Positions 7,935-15,575 of a stretch of DNA of 64,000 nt are shown in pieces (within the stretch, counting starts at the first letter, position 1; every line of letters starts with the position of its first letter). The notes under the pieces are model-generated. The model searched no databases, had not been told where the DNA came from, and saw nothing but the letters and a program-made list of their open reading frames with translations. The DNA lies in the NCBI RefSeq assembly GCF_000425105.1, contig NZ_KE384305.1, positions 20,289 to 84,288 of the forward strand. The letters are read 5' to 3'. The translations under genes were made by a program, and so were the position numbers. This DNA comes from Agrococcus lahaulensis DSM 17612 (GTDB lineage: Bacteria; Actinomycetota; Actinomycetes; Actinomycetales; Microbacteriaceae).

Positions 7935-8909
7935 TCACTCGGCGGGGTCGACCCGGTCGAGGATGTCGATGACGAACAGCAGGTGCTGCCCCTCGCCGAT
8001 CGACGCCGGCCTCGTGGCGGGGTCGTCGTAGCCGAGCTCCTGCGGGATGGAGACGACCACCTGGCTGCCGACCGGCTGGCCGACGACCGCGTCGACGAAG
8101 CCCGGGATGAGGTTCGCGTCGGAGATCGTCATCTCGGTGGGGCTGCCCTTCTCCCACGACGAGTCGAAGACCTCCTCGGTCTCCCAGATGATGCCCGTGT
8201 AGTGCAGCAGCACGGTGTCGCCCTCGGCGACCTCGGGGCCGGTGCCCTCGATGCTCTGCATGACGGTGAGCTCGGCCGGCGGGGGCGAGCCCGGGAAGGT
8301 CACGCCGGGCTGCCCGTCCGGCGCGAGCGCGATCGCGGGCATGCCCTGCTGGCCGGGGCGCGGGTTGCCCTCGGCGCGGCCGGGCCGCACGTCGCTCACG
8401 CCGAGAACGACGACGGCGGTGTCGGCGGGGGTGATGTCCATCGACTCGGACGCCGCGCCCGGGCCGAAGAGCTCGGCGATCGTGGTCGTGAGCACGACGT
8501 GGCCGCCGGGGGCGGCGCACGCGACGGCCTGCGCGAGCACCGAGTCGCCGCCGACGCTCAGCCGCAGCGGGTTCGCCGCTGCGGCGCCGGAGCCGCCGGC
8601 GTACGAGGTCGAGATGAGCTCGCCCGTCTTGCCCGAGTAGACGACGTAGTTCGTGTCGACCGTGTCGCCGTCGGCGGCGCGCTCACCCTCGCCGCCCAGC
8701 ACCTGCGCCTGGTTGCCGTCGGTCACGAGCGGCACCTGGAAGCTCGCCTCGGGAGCGTCCCCGGACGCGTCGACCGAGACCTCGCCGGTCGCGGCGCCCG
8801 GCTGCAGCAGCGGCTCGCAGCCGTCGAGGCCGCCGGCGGGCGCCTGGCACGCGGTGAGGCCGGCCGCTGCGACGAGCAGCGCGGCGATCGAGAGGGGGCG
8901 AGTGCGCAC
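7935..8909 (-). CDS. FKBP-type peptidyl-prolyl isomerase lipoprotein
   Basis: 324 aa from a GTG at 8909. The N-terminus is a lipoprotein signal (MRTRPLSIAALLVAAAGL) ending in the lipobox LTAC, so the mature protein should be anchored outside the membrane and be a substrate of the Lgt/Lnt pathway. Residues about 225-320 form a canonical FKBP domain (GDTVLLHYTGIIWETEEVFD, LIPGFVDAVVGQPVGS, VVVSIPQELGYDD, LLFVIDIL). Residues about 75-150 look like a second, degenerate FKBP domain (DGDTVDTNYVVYSGKTGELI) lacking several drug/substrate-pocket residues. The gene occupies the interval between trmI and pafB where other actinobacteria carry the Pup-proteasome genes. Confidence 0.9.
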   Translation of the reverse strand: MRTRPLSIAALLVAAAGLTACQAPAGGLDGCEPLLQPGAATGEVSVDASGDAPEASFQVPLVTDGNQAQVLGGEGERAADGDTVDTNYVVYSGKTGELISTSYAGGSGAAAANPLRLSVGGDSVLAQAVACAAPGGHVVLTTTIAELFGPGAASESMDITPADTAVVVLGVSDVRPGRAEGNPRPGQQGMPAIALAPDGQPGVTFPGSPPPAELTVMQSIEGTGPEVAEGDTVLLHYTGIIWETEEVFDSSWEKGSPTEMTISDANLIPGFVDAVVGQPVGSQVVVSIPQELGYDDPATRPASIGEGQHLLFVIDILDRVDPAE

Positions 8910-8940
8910 GGCGAAGCCTTTCGAGGTGGGTGAATCGCGC

Positions 8941-9942
8941 TCAGTCTAGCGGCGGCGGGGCGCTCGACCCGGCCTCGCCCTCGCCGAGGATCGCCTCGGC
9001 CTGCCGCTTCGCGTCGCGTGCGGCGCGTCGCAGCCGCTTGTCGCTCGGCGTGCGATCGCCGAGCGCGCCGGGCGTCCACGCCTCGATGTCGGCCTCGGCG
9101 AAGTCGGCCTTCGCGGCGCGGCGGCGGAACGAGGGCAGCTCGACGCCGTCGGCGACGCGGCGCGCCGTCATGAGGAAGCCGGTGTGCGCGACCATGCGGT
9201 GGTCCGGGCGCACCGCGAGGCCCTCGACGTGCCAGCCGCGCACGAGGGTCTCGGTCGAGACGGGCGCGGTGAAGCGGCCGTCGGCGCGGATCGCCTCGAC
9301 GGTGCGGGAGAGCTGCGTCACGGTCGCGACGTACGCGAGCACGAGCCCGCCGGGACGGAGGGCTCGCGCGGTCGCGTCGACGCACTCCCACGGCGCGAGC
9401 ATGTCGAGCAGCACGCGGTCGGCCTCGCCATCGGCGACGTGCTCGGGCAGCGCCTCGGCGAGGTCGCCGAGCACGGTCTCCCAGTTCTCGGGCCGCTCGC
9501 CGAAGAAGCCGGTGACGTTCGCCTCCGCGACGTCGCGGAACTCCTCGCGACGCTCGAACGACACGAGCCGGCCGGTGCCGTGGAGCGCGCGCAGCAACCA
9601 GAGCGACAGGGCGCCCGAGCCGACGCCCGCCTCGACCACCGTGAGGTCGGGGTGGATGTCGGCGAAGCCGAGGATGTGGGCGGCGTCCTTCGGGTAGATG
9701 ATCGCGGCGCCGCGCGGCATCGACATGACGTAGTCGTGGAGGAGGGGCCGGATCGCGAGGTACGGCGCCTCGCCGACGTGCACGAGCGAGCCGTCATCGA
9801 GCCCGATGAACGACTCGTGCGCGAGCGCGCCGTGCTGCGTGTGGAACTGCTTGCCCTCGGTCAGCACGATCGTGCTGAGCCGCTGCTTCGGTCCGGTGAG
9901 CTGCACGACGTCGCCCCACTGGAAGGGACCGGTCCTGCCCAT
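8941..9942 (-). CDS. trmI: tRNA (adenine-58-N1)-methyltransferase TrmI
   Basis: 333 aa. Family role: methylates N1 of A58 in the tRNA T-loop as a tetramer. An N-terminal small domain (FQWGDVVQLTGPKQRLSTIV) precedes a Rossmann methyltransferase with SAM motif I EAGVGSGALSLWL (about residues 105-117). Further motifs are VSFERREEFRDVAEANV and RVLLDMLAPWECVD. The ATG at 9942 shares one base with the stop of the upstream HAD gene (TGATG). A basic C-terminal extension (SDKRLRRAARDAKRQAEAIL) goes beyond the catalytic domain. In M. tuberculosis this gene (Rv2118c) marks the upstream edge of the proteasome locus. Confidence 0.93.
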   Translation of the reverse strand: MGRTGPFQWGDVVQLTGPKQRLSTIVLTEGKQFHTQHGALAHESFIGLDDGSLVHVGEAPYLAIRPLLHDYVMSMPRGAAIIYPKDAAHILGFADIHPDLTVVEAGVGSGALSLWLLRALHGTGRLVSFERREEFRDVAEANVTGFFGERPENWETVLGDLAEALPEHVADGEADRVLLDMLAPWECVDATARALRPGGLVLAYVATVTQLSRTVEAIRADGRFTAPVSTETLVRGWHVEGLAVRPDHRMVAHTGFLMTARRVADGVELPSFRRRAAKADFAEADIEAWTPGALGDRTPSDKRLRRAARDAKRQAEAILGEGEAGSSAPPPLD

Positions 9943-10628
9943 CACGAGCGGGCCTCCGCGATCGCGGCGGCGAGGTCGGCGGGCGTCCGCCCAGCGAGCG
10001 AGGGCCAGTGCACGAGGCCGGGCACGCCCTGCAGGTCGACCGCGTGCGGCACGCCGATCGTGACGAGGCCGGCCGCGAGCGCGCTCGCCGCGCCCGTGCG
10101 CGAGTCCTCGATCGCGACCGCGTCGGCGGCGCCCACGCCGAGCAGCTCGAGCCCCCGCCGGTAGGGTTCCGGGTCGGGCTTGCCGCGCTCGCACTCGTCG
10201 CCCGCGACCGTCGCGTCGAACGGCGCTCCGCCGAGCGAGCGGGCGAGCGCCGCTTCGACGCGGTCGACGATCGAGCGCGTCGACATCGTCACGAGCGCGG
10301 TCGGCACGCCCTCGTCGCGGAGCGCGCGCAGCAGCTCGAGCGCGCCCGGCCGCGCGGGGAGGACGTCGTCCATCCACGCGAGCACCTCGCCCACGAGCCG
10401 GTCGACGATCTCCTGCTCCCCCATCGGCACGCCGCGGTCGATGAAGTAGCGCGCGCCGTCCCACAGGTCGGAGCCGACGAGCGCCTCGGCGTCGGCGGGC
10501 GTCCAGTCGACGCCGTGCTCCTCTGCGAGCCGCGCCTCTGCGGCCATCCACGCGGGCTCGGTGTCGACGAGCGTCCCGTCGAGGTCGAACAGCACGGCAC
10601 CGATCGGTCGCGAGGGGGCTGGGGTCAC
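9942..10628 (-). CDS. HAD-superfamily hydrolase (beta-PGM/phosphatase type)
   Basis: 228 aa. It has the HAD motifs: I FDLDGTLVDTE with nucleophile and acid/base Asp, II VTMSTRS, III KPDPEPYRRGLELLG with the catalytic Lys, IV AIEDSRTGAASA. The four-helix cap between motifs I and II is of the C1 type seen in sugar-phosphate phosphatases and beta-phosphoglucomutases. The exact substrate cannot be read from sequence. It begins at a GTG (10628), six bases after a TAGGCT -10-like hexamer, so the mRNA is probably leaderless. It is followed immediately by trmI with a TGATG overlap. Confidence 0.88.
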   Translation of the reverse strand: MTPAPSRPIGAVLFDLDGTLVDTEPAWMAAEARLAEEHGVDWTPADAEALVGSDLWDGARYFIDRGVPMGEQEIVDRLVGEVLAWMDDVLPARPGALELLRALRDEGVPTALVTMSTRSIVDRVEAALARSLGGAPFDATVAGDECERGKPDPEPYRRGLELLGVGAADAVAIEDSRTGAASALAAGLVTIGVPHAVDLQGVPGLVHWPSLAGRTPADLAAAIAEARS

Positions 10629-10634
10629 CGCGCC

Positions 10635-10640
10635 AGCCTA
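10635..10640 (-). promoter_or_regulatory. Leaderless -10 box for the HAD-trmI operon
   Basis: TAGGCT on the minus strand, followed by six bases (GGCGCG) and the GTG start at 10628. The spacing places the transcription start at the start codon. Confidence 0.55.
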
Positions 10641-10652
10641 GTCGGCCGGCAG

Positions 10653-10658
10653 TAGAGT
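10653..10658 (+). promoter_or_regulatory. Possible -10 box for the PAC2-family gene
   Basis: TAGAGT on the plus strand, divergent from the HAD promoter. It gives a leader of about 22 bases containing the GAGGAGG Shine-Dalgarno at 10672-10678. Confidence 0.45.
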
Positions 10659-10686
10659 GGGCGTCCGACGTGAGGAGGTGCCGGGC

Positions 10687-11622
10687 GTGGCACGAGGACC
10701 CATCGAGGGCCGCATCATGGTCGTCGCCTTCGAGGGCTGGACGGATGCCGGCGATGCGGCGAGCACCGCGGTGCGGCGGCTCGTCGAGGCGTGCGAGCTC
10801 GAGGCGTTCGACGAGATCGAACCCGACGAGTACGTCGACTTCGCGATGCACCGACCGGTCGTGCGCACGCTCGACGACGGCACGCGAGCGCTGCAGTGGC
10901 CCTCGACCATCGCCTACGCCCCCACACGCCCGTCGGCGCGGAAGGCGCTCGCCGCCGACGCCGGCCTCGACGTCTCGAGCGGCAACGAGGGCGAGGTGTT
11001 CGCGCTCGTCGGCGCCGAGCCGAGCCGGAACTGGGCCGCCTACGCGGCGGAGTTCCTCGAGATCGTCCGGGGCTGCGAGATCGAGGCGATCGTCTTCGTC
11101 GGGGCGATGCTCGCCGACGTGCCGCACACCCGGCCCATCGCGACCTCGATCTCGAGCGACAGCCGCGAGCTGCAGTCGCGGCTCGGCGTGCTGCAGAGCG
11201 AGTACGAGGGGCCGACGGGCATCATGACGGTGCTCTCCCTCGCGGCGCAGGACGCGGGCATCCAGACGGCCTCGCTCTGGGCATCCGTGCCCCACTACGT
11301 GCACAACGCACCCGCCCCGAAGGCGGTCATCGCCCTCCTCGACCGGCTCTCCGAGATGATCGACGTGACGATCCCGCTCGGCGACCTCATCGAGCAGTCG
11401 GGCGAGTGGGAGCGCGGCATCGACGAGATCACCGAGCGCGACGACGACATGCGCGCATACATCGGCAAGCTCGAGGAGCAGCGCGACGCCGTCGAGAGCC
11501 CCGAGGCATCGGGTGAGGCGATCGCCCACGAGTTCGAGCGCTTCCTGCGCGACGAGAACCGGCGCCCGCGGCCCGACCCGCAGGGCGACGGCGACCGCCC
11601 GGACGACGCGCCGCCCGTCTGA
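10687..11622 (+). CDS. PAC2-family protein (proteasome assembly chaperone-like)
   Basis: 311 aa from a GTG at 10687 with GAGGAGG eight bases upstream. An in-frame GTG at 10678 lies inside that Shine-Dalgarno and is less likely. The N-terminus GPIEGRIMVVAFEGWTDAG is the hallmark of actinobacterial PAC2 proteins (Rv2125 type). The family resembles eukaryotic proteasome assembly chaperone 2, but its bacterial function is unknown. The C-terminus is acidic with a coiled-coil-like stretch (ITERDDDMRAYIGKLEEQRD). It lies head-to-head with the HAD-trmI operon and is retained although the proteasome genes are missing from this neighbourhood. Confidence 0.85.
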   Translation: MARGPIEGRIMVVAFEGWTDAGDAASTAVRRLVEACELEAFDEIEPDEYVDFAMHRPVVRTLDDGTRALQWPSTIAYAPTRPSARKALAADAGLDVSSGNEGEVFALVGAEPSRNWAAYAAEFLEIVRGCEIEAIVFVGAMLADVPHTRPIATSISSDSRELQSRLGVLQSEYEGPTGIMTVLSLAAQDAGIQTASLWASVPHYVHNAPAPKAVIALLDRLSEMIDVTIPLGDLIEQSGEWERGIDEITERDDDMRAYIGKLEEQRDAVESPEASGEAIAHEFERFLRDENRRPRPDPQGDGDRPDDAPPV

Positions 11623-11625
11623 CGC

Positions 11626-12885
11626 CTAGCGCGGCTCGACGGAGCGGAGATCGATGCCGAGCAGCGCGTCGATCGCGGCGAGGCTGCCCGCGTCCGCCGG
11701 GGCGCGCAGCGCGAACGCGTCGACCGCCTGGAGCGCCGCGGGCGTGTTGAGGTCGTCGTGCAGCGTCACGCGCAGCCACGGCACGACGCTGTCGTCGCGC
11801 GAGGGGTCGTCGGCAGGGATCGCCGCCCACTCGAGCCACCGGTCGAGCCGCGCCTCGGCGGCCTCGAGCTCGCCCGGCATCCACTCCCAGTCGGAGCGCC
11901 AGTGGTGGTCGAGCAGCGCGAGCCGGATCGCCGCGGGCCGCGCGCCCTGCTCGCGCAGCCGCGAGACGAGCACGAGGTTGCCCCGCGACTTCGACATCTT
12001 CTCGCCCTCGAACGCGACGAGGCCGGCGTTGAGGCGCACCTCGCTGAAGAGGTCGGCGCCGAGCGCGAGCGCGTGGTGGCCCTGCATCTCCTGGTGCGGG
12101 AAGCGCAGGTCGCGGCCGCCCGCAGCGACCGTGAAGGGCGCGCCGAGCTCCGCCATCGCGATGACGGTGCACTCGACGTGCCAGCCGGGCCGGCCGCGGC
12201 CGAGCGGCGAATCCCACGCGGGCTCCCCCGGGCGCTCGGCGCGCCACAGCAGCGGGTCGAGCGGCGAGCGCTTGCCCGGCCGGTCGGGGTCGCCGCCGAA
12301 CTCGCGCGTGAGCTCGAGCATCGCCGCCCAGTCGGTGCGGCTGCCCGCGCCCATGGGGAACTGCCGCTGACGGCTCGAGTCGAAGAGCACGTCGACGCCC
12401 GGGGCGTCCTCGGCCGGGAGCGTGTAGGCGTCGCCAGTCTCGAGCATCCGCTGCACCGCCTCGGCGATCGGGGCGATGCGCTCGGTGACGGCGACCCACG
12501 AGTCGGGCGGGAGCACGCGCAGGGCCGCCATGTCCTCGCGGAAGAGCTGCTGCTGCGCCTCGGCGAGCTCTCGCCAGTCGACCCGGTCGCGCGCCGCGCG
12601 CTCGAGCAGCGGGTCGTCGACGTCGGTCGAGTTCATCGCCGTGCGCACCTCGAGTCCCGCGTCGAGCCACACGCGCGTGAGGGTGTCGAAGGCGAGGTAG
12701 GTGAAGGCGTGCCCGAGGTGGGTCGCGTCGTAGGGCGTGATGCCGCACGTGTACATGGATGCCGTGGGCCCGGCGGGCACGACCGCCCGGCCGTCGCGGC
12801 GCACGTCATGCACGCTCGGCCGCTCCCCCTCGCCGTGGCCGAGCTCGGCGAGGGAGGGCACCACGGGCCGCTGCCAGGAGCGCAT
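11626..12885 (-). CDS. mshC: Cysteine:GlcN-Ins ligase MshC (mycothiol synthesis)
   Basis: 419 aa. Family role: ATP-dependent ligation of L-cysteine to 1-D-myo-inosityl 2-amino-2-deoxy-alpha-D-glucopyranoside, the third step of mycothiol synthesis in the cytoplasm. It belongs to the class I cysteinyl-tRNA synthetase fold: YTCGITPYDATHLGHAF contains the zinc-ligand Cys and the HIGH-equivalent THLGH, WHVECTVIAM supplies the second Cys, and KMSKS binds ATP. The short length and the SMYTCGITPYDATHLGHA signature separate MshC from CysS. The ATG shares one base with the uppP stop (TGATG). Presence of mshC implies mycothiol is the organism's low-molecular-weight thiol. Confidence 0.94.
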   Translation of the reverse strand: MRSWQRPVVPSLAELGHGEGERPSVHDVRRDGRAVVPAGPTASMYTCGITPYDATHLGHAFTYLAFDTLTRVWLDAGLEVRTAMNSTDVDDPLLERAARDRVDWRELAEAQQQLFREDMAALRVLPPDSWVAVTERIAPIAEAVQRMLETGDAYTLPAEDAPGVDVLFDSSRQRQFPMGAGSRTDWAAMLELTREFGGDPDRPGKRSPLDPLLWRAERPGEPAWDSPLGRGRPGWHVECTVIAMAELGAPFTVAAGGRDLRFPHQEMQGHHALALGADLFSEVRLNAGLVAFEGEKMSKSRGNLVLVSRLREQGARPAAIRLALLDHHWRSDWEWMPGELEAAEARLDRWLEWAAIPADDPSRDDSVVPWLRVTLHDDLNTPAALQAVDAFALRAPADAGSLAAIDALLGIDLRSVEPR

Positions 12886-13718
12886 CAGAGGGCCTCGATC
12901 CAGCCTGCCGAGAGGGCGATGAGGAGCACCGCGCCGAGCGCGATGCGGTAGATGACGAACGGCGCGAAGCTGCGGCGCGAGATCCACGCCATCAGCCAGC
13001 GGATGACGGCGAGCCCCACGACGAAGGCGACGGCGGTCGCGAGGATCGTCGGGCCCCAGCCGAGGCCGATCGACGAGGGCTCGGTGAACGCCTGGTACGC
13101 CTCGTAGAAGCCCGAGCCGAAGACGGCGGGCACAGCGAGGAAGAACGCGTACTTCGCGGCGGCGGGCCGCTCGTAGCCGAGCGCGCGGCCCATCGTGACC
13201 GTCGCGCCCGAGCGCGAGACGCCCGGGATGAGCGCGAGCACCTGCGCGACGCCGATGAGCAGGCCGTCGCGGTAGGTCGTCGTCTCGAGCGTCTTGGTGC
13301 GCTTGCCGAGCATGTCGGCGAGGCCGAGGATCACGCCGAAGACGATGAGCACCGTCGCGGTGATCCAGAGGCTGCGCAGCTGGTCGCGGATGAGGTCCTG
13401 GAAGAGCACGCCGGCGATGACGATCGGCACGGTGCCGATGATGACGAGCCAGCCCATCTTGACGTCGGGATCGTCCTTCGCGACCGTGCCGCGGAAGGAG
13501 CCGAACCACTTCGCGATGATGCGGGAGATGTCGCGCCAGAAGAAGATGACGACCGCGAGCTCGGTGCCGATCTGCGTGATGGCGGTGAACGTCGCGCCGG
13601 GGTCCTCCGCGCCCGGGAGCAGCTCGCCCGCGATGCGCAGGTGGGCGCTCGACGAGATGGGCAGGAACTCGGTGGCGCCCTGCAGCGCTCCGAGCACGAT
13701 CGCGATCAGCCAGTCCAT
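12885..13718 (-). CDS. uppP: Undecaprenyl-diphosphatase
   Basis: 277 aa, about eight membrane segments. Family role: dephosphorylates undecaprenyl pyrophosphate to recycle the lipid carrier for peptidoglycan synthesis. Both family signatures are visible: ALQGATEFLPISSSAHLRI near the N-terminus, with catalytic Glu and the SSSAH cluster, and ALIPGVSRSGATVTMGRAL (about residues 170-188) with the PGxSRSG arginine. It lies between mshC (one-base overlap) and an M20 peptidase gene, as in M. tuberculosis (Rv2136c). Confidence 0.95.
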   Translation of the reverse strand: MDWLIAIVLGALQGATEFLPISSSAHLRIAGELLPGAEDPGATFTAITQIGTELAVVIFFWRDISRIIAKWFGSFRGTVAKDDPDVKMGWLVIIGTVPIVIAGVLFQDLIRDQLRSLWITATVLIVFGVILGLADMLGKRTKTLETTTYRDGLLIGVAQVLALIPGVSRSGATVTMGRALGYERPAAAKYAFFLAVPAVFGSGFYEAYQAFTEPSSIGLGWGPTILATAVAFVVGLAVIRWLMAWISRRSFAPFVIYRIALGAVLLIALSAGWIEAL

Positions 13719-13739
13719 GGTCCCTTGGTCGGTAGGAGG

Positions 13740-15032
13740 TCAGTAGGTCAGCAGCAGGTCTTCGAGCACATCGGTGCCGAAGTCGAGGGCATCGAGCGGC
13801 ACCCGCTCGTCGACGCCGTGGAACATCGCGGCGAAGTCGAGGTCGGGGGTGAGCCGCAGCGGCGCGAAGCCGTAGCCCGCGATCCCGAGCTCGGCGAGCG
13901 ACTTGTTGTCGGTGCCGCCCGAGAGCATGTACGGCAGCACGGGCGCCTCGGGGTCGAAGCGGCCGAGCGAGGCGGCCATCGCGTCGACGAGCGCGCCGCC
14001 GAAGGGGTGCTCGATGCCGATGTCGCCGTGCACGAGCTCGATCTCGATGTCCTCCCCGACGAGGACCCGGATGGCGTCGATCGCCTCCCGCTCGCGGCCC
14101 GGCAGCGGCCGCACGTCGATGCGCGCCTCCGCGACGGAGGGGATGACGTTGTGCTTGTACCCCGCGTCGAGCATCGTCGGGTTCGCCGTGTGGCGCAGGC
14201 TCGAGCGCAGGAAGCGCGAGACGGTGCCGGTGCGCTCGGCGACCGCATCGGGATCGTCGTCGTCGACGCCGAGCAGCGCCGCGACCCGCGCGATGAGCTC
14301 GCGCGTCGTCTCGGTGAGCTCGACCGGGAACTCGTGCGCGCCGACCGCCGCGACCGCGGCGGCGAGCTTCGTCACGGCGTTGTCGCGCATGTGCTGCGAG
14401 CCGTGCGCGGCGGTGCCGCGAGCGCGCAGCAGGATCCACTGCAGCGCCTTCTCGCCCGTTTGCAGGAGGTAGGCGCGGCGGCCGCCGACCTCGATCGAGT
14501 AGCCGCCGACCTCGCTGATCGCCTCGGTCGCGCCCTCGAAGAGCTCGGGGTGGTTGCGCACGAGCCACTGCGCGCCGTAGGCGCCGCCCGCCTCCTCGTC
14601 GGCGAAGAACGCCACGACGAGGCCGCGGCGCGGGCGCCGGCCGCTCGCGAGGATGCGCTCGAGCGCGGCGAGGATCATCGCGTCCATCTGCTTCATGTCG
14701 ACCGCCCCGCGGCCCCACAGCAGGCCGTCGCGGATCTCGCCCGCGAAGGGGTCGACGCTCCACTCGCTCGCGTCGGCCGGCACGACGTCGAGGTGGCCGT
14801 GCACGACGAGTCGCGGCAGGCTCGAGTCCTCGCCGTCGATGCGGGCGACGACGCTCGCGCGGCCCGGCGCCGACTCGAAGGTCTCGCTCTCGACGCCCAT
14901 CGACGCGAGCACCGCGCTCACGTAGGCCGCGGCATCCGCTTCACCGGAGGAGCGTCCGCCGCCCCAGTTCTGCGTGTCGATGCGGATGAGGTCCCGCGCG
15001 AGCTGCACGGTGCGGGAGAGGCCATCGGTCAC
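13740..15032 (-). CDS. M20 family metallopeptidase (DapE/ArgE-like)
   Basis: 430 aa. Metal-binding residues of the M20 family are present: VVHGHLDVVPAD (His, Asp), GRGAVDMKQMDAM (bridging Asp), AFFADEEAGGAYG (catalytic and metal Glu), and the C-terminal SGGTDNKSLAELG. A dimerisation lid domain sits between about residues 180 and 310 (GTAAHGSQHMRDNAV). The best positional match is the dapE2-type peptidase Rv2141c; a carboxypeptidase or aminoacylase role is as likely as succinyl-diaminopimelate desuccinylase. The GTG start at 15032 is six bases after TAGCCT, so a leaderless transcript is predicted. The uppP gene follows after 21 bases. Confidence 0.85.
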   Translation of the reverse strand: MTDGLSRTVQLARDLIRIDTQNWGGGRSSGEADAAAYVSAVLASMGVESETFESAPGRASVVARIDGEDSSLPRLVVHGHLDVVPADASEWSVDPFAGEIRDGLLWGRGAVDMKQMDAMILAALERILASGRRPRRGLVVAFFADEEAGGAYGAQWLVRNHPELFEGATEAISEVGGYSIEVGGRRAYLLQTGEKALQWILLRARGTAAHGSQHMRDNAVTKLAAAVAAVGAHEFPVELTETTRELIARVAALLGVDDDDPDAVAERTGTVSRFLRSSLRHTANPTMLDAGYKHNVIPSVAEARIDVRPLPGREREAIDAIRVLVGEDIEIELVHGDIGIEHPFGGALVDAMAASLGRFDPEAPVLPYMLSGGTDNKSLAELGIAGYGFAPLRLTPDLDFAAMFHGVDERVPLDALDFGTDVLEDLLLTY

Positions 15033-15038
15033 CGGTCA

Positions 15039-15044
15039 AGGCTA
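15039..15044 (-). promoter_or_regulatory. Leaderless -10 box for the M20 peptidase operon
   Basis: TAGCCT on the minus strand, then TGACCG and the GTG start at 15032. Confidence 0.5.
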
Positions 15045-15105
15045 GCCGCCCCACGCGCCCGGGCCCGTGCACGCCGGGTGGTCAACGGGGCCCTCGGGAG
15101 CGTGC

Positions 15106-15111
15106 TAGAGT
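15106..15111 (+). promoter_or_regulatory. Possible -10 box for tRNA-Leu
   Basis: TAGAGT on the plus strand, 33 bases upstream of the mature tRNA 5' end. The -35 region is not clear. Confidence 0.35.
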
Positions 15112-15144
15112 CATTTCTCGGTCCTGCAGAAGGAACCGACACCT

Positions 15145-15230
15145 GCGCGGGTGGCGGAATTGGCAGACGCGCTAGCTTGAGGTGCTAGTGCCCGTATTAG
15201 GGCGTGGGGGTTCAAGTCCCCCCTCGCGCA
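15145..15230 (+). tRNA. tRNA-Leu (anticodon GAG)
   Basis: 86 nt, class II tRNA with a long variable arm. The acceptor stem GCGCGGG pairs with CTCGCGC with one G-T wobble, and the discriminator A is at 15230. The anticodon stem CTAGC/GCTAG encloses the loop TTGAGGT, giving anticodon GAG at 15179-15181, which reads CUC/CUU. The variable arm TGCCCGTATTAGGGCG and the T-arm GGGGG-TTCAAGT-CCCCC are clear. No CCA is encoded. CTC is a heavily used leucine codon in the surrounding genes, so this is a major isoacceptor. Confidence 0.97.
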
Positions 15231-15235
15231 CGAGA

Positions 15236-15264
15236 GAGGCCCGGAGCGATTCGCTCCGGGCCTC
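15236..15264 (+). terminator. Intrinsic terminator after tRNA-Leu
   Basis: Perfect 13-bp inverted repeat GAGGCCCGGAGCG / CGCTCCGGGCCTC with an ATT loop, starting five bases after the tRNA and followed by the pyrimidine-rich TTCCCGTTCC. A clean U-tract is lacking, as is common in GC-rich actinobacteria. Confidence 0.85.
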
Positions 15265-15312
15265 TTCCCGTTCCTGGGGGAAGACCCCCTCCCGCCGTCC
15301 GGTCGGCGCGGC

Positions 15313-15318
15313 TAGCGT
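15313..15318 (+). promoter_or_regulatory. Leaderless -10 box for the PspC gene
   Basis: TAGCGT, six bases (GAGGCC), then the ATG at 15325. Confidence 0.55.
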
Positions 15319-15324
15319 GAGGCC

Positions 15325-15567
15325 ATGGCCTCCATCTTCGACTCCATCCGCCGGGCGGGCTTCCGCCGCGGCCCGCAGCGGATCCTCGGCGGCATCTGCG
15401 GCGGCATCGCCGCGAAGACGCACATCAACGTGTGGCTCGTGCGACTCGTCACGCTGCTGCTGTTCGCGCTGCCGGTCGTCGGCTGGGGACTCTACGCGGT
15501 CGTGTGGGTGCTGACGCCGAACCACCGCGGCTCGATCCCGCTCGAGCGCTGGCTCGGGCGGGGCTGA
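15325..15567 (+). CDS. Small PspC-domain membrane protein
   Basis: 80 aa. A single PspC domain: RGPQRILGGICGGIAAKTHI, then one long hydrophobic segment (NVWLVRLVTLLLFALPVVGW-GLYAVVWVL) and a short tail. PspC proteins sense or relay membrane stress in proteobacteria. In actinobacteria stand-alone PspC domains are common and often belong to two-component sensors or have no assigned role. The gene stands alone between the tRNA terminator and a convergent kinase gene, with its own leaderless-type promoter. Confidence 0.85.
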   Translation: MASIFDSIRRAGFRRGPQRILGGICGGIAAKTHINVWLVRLVTLLLFALPVVGWGLYAVVWVLTPNHRGSIPLERWLGRG

Positions 15568-15575
15568 CTCAGCGC

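Noticed and set aside
8941-11529. An 862-codon open minus-strand frame extending trmI far upstream
   Set aside because: The extension is antisense to the HAD and PAC2 genes and lacks any motif. The ATG at 9942 with the TGATG overlap gives the family length.
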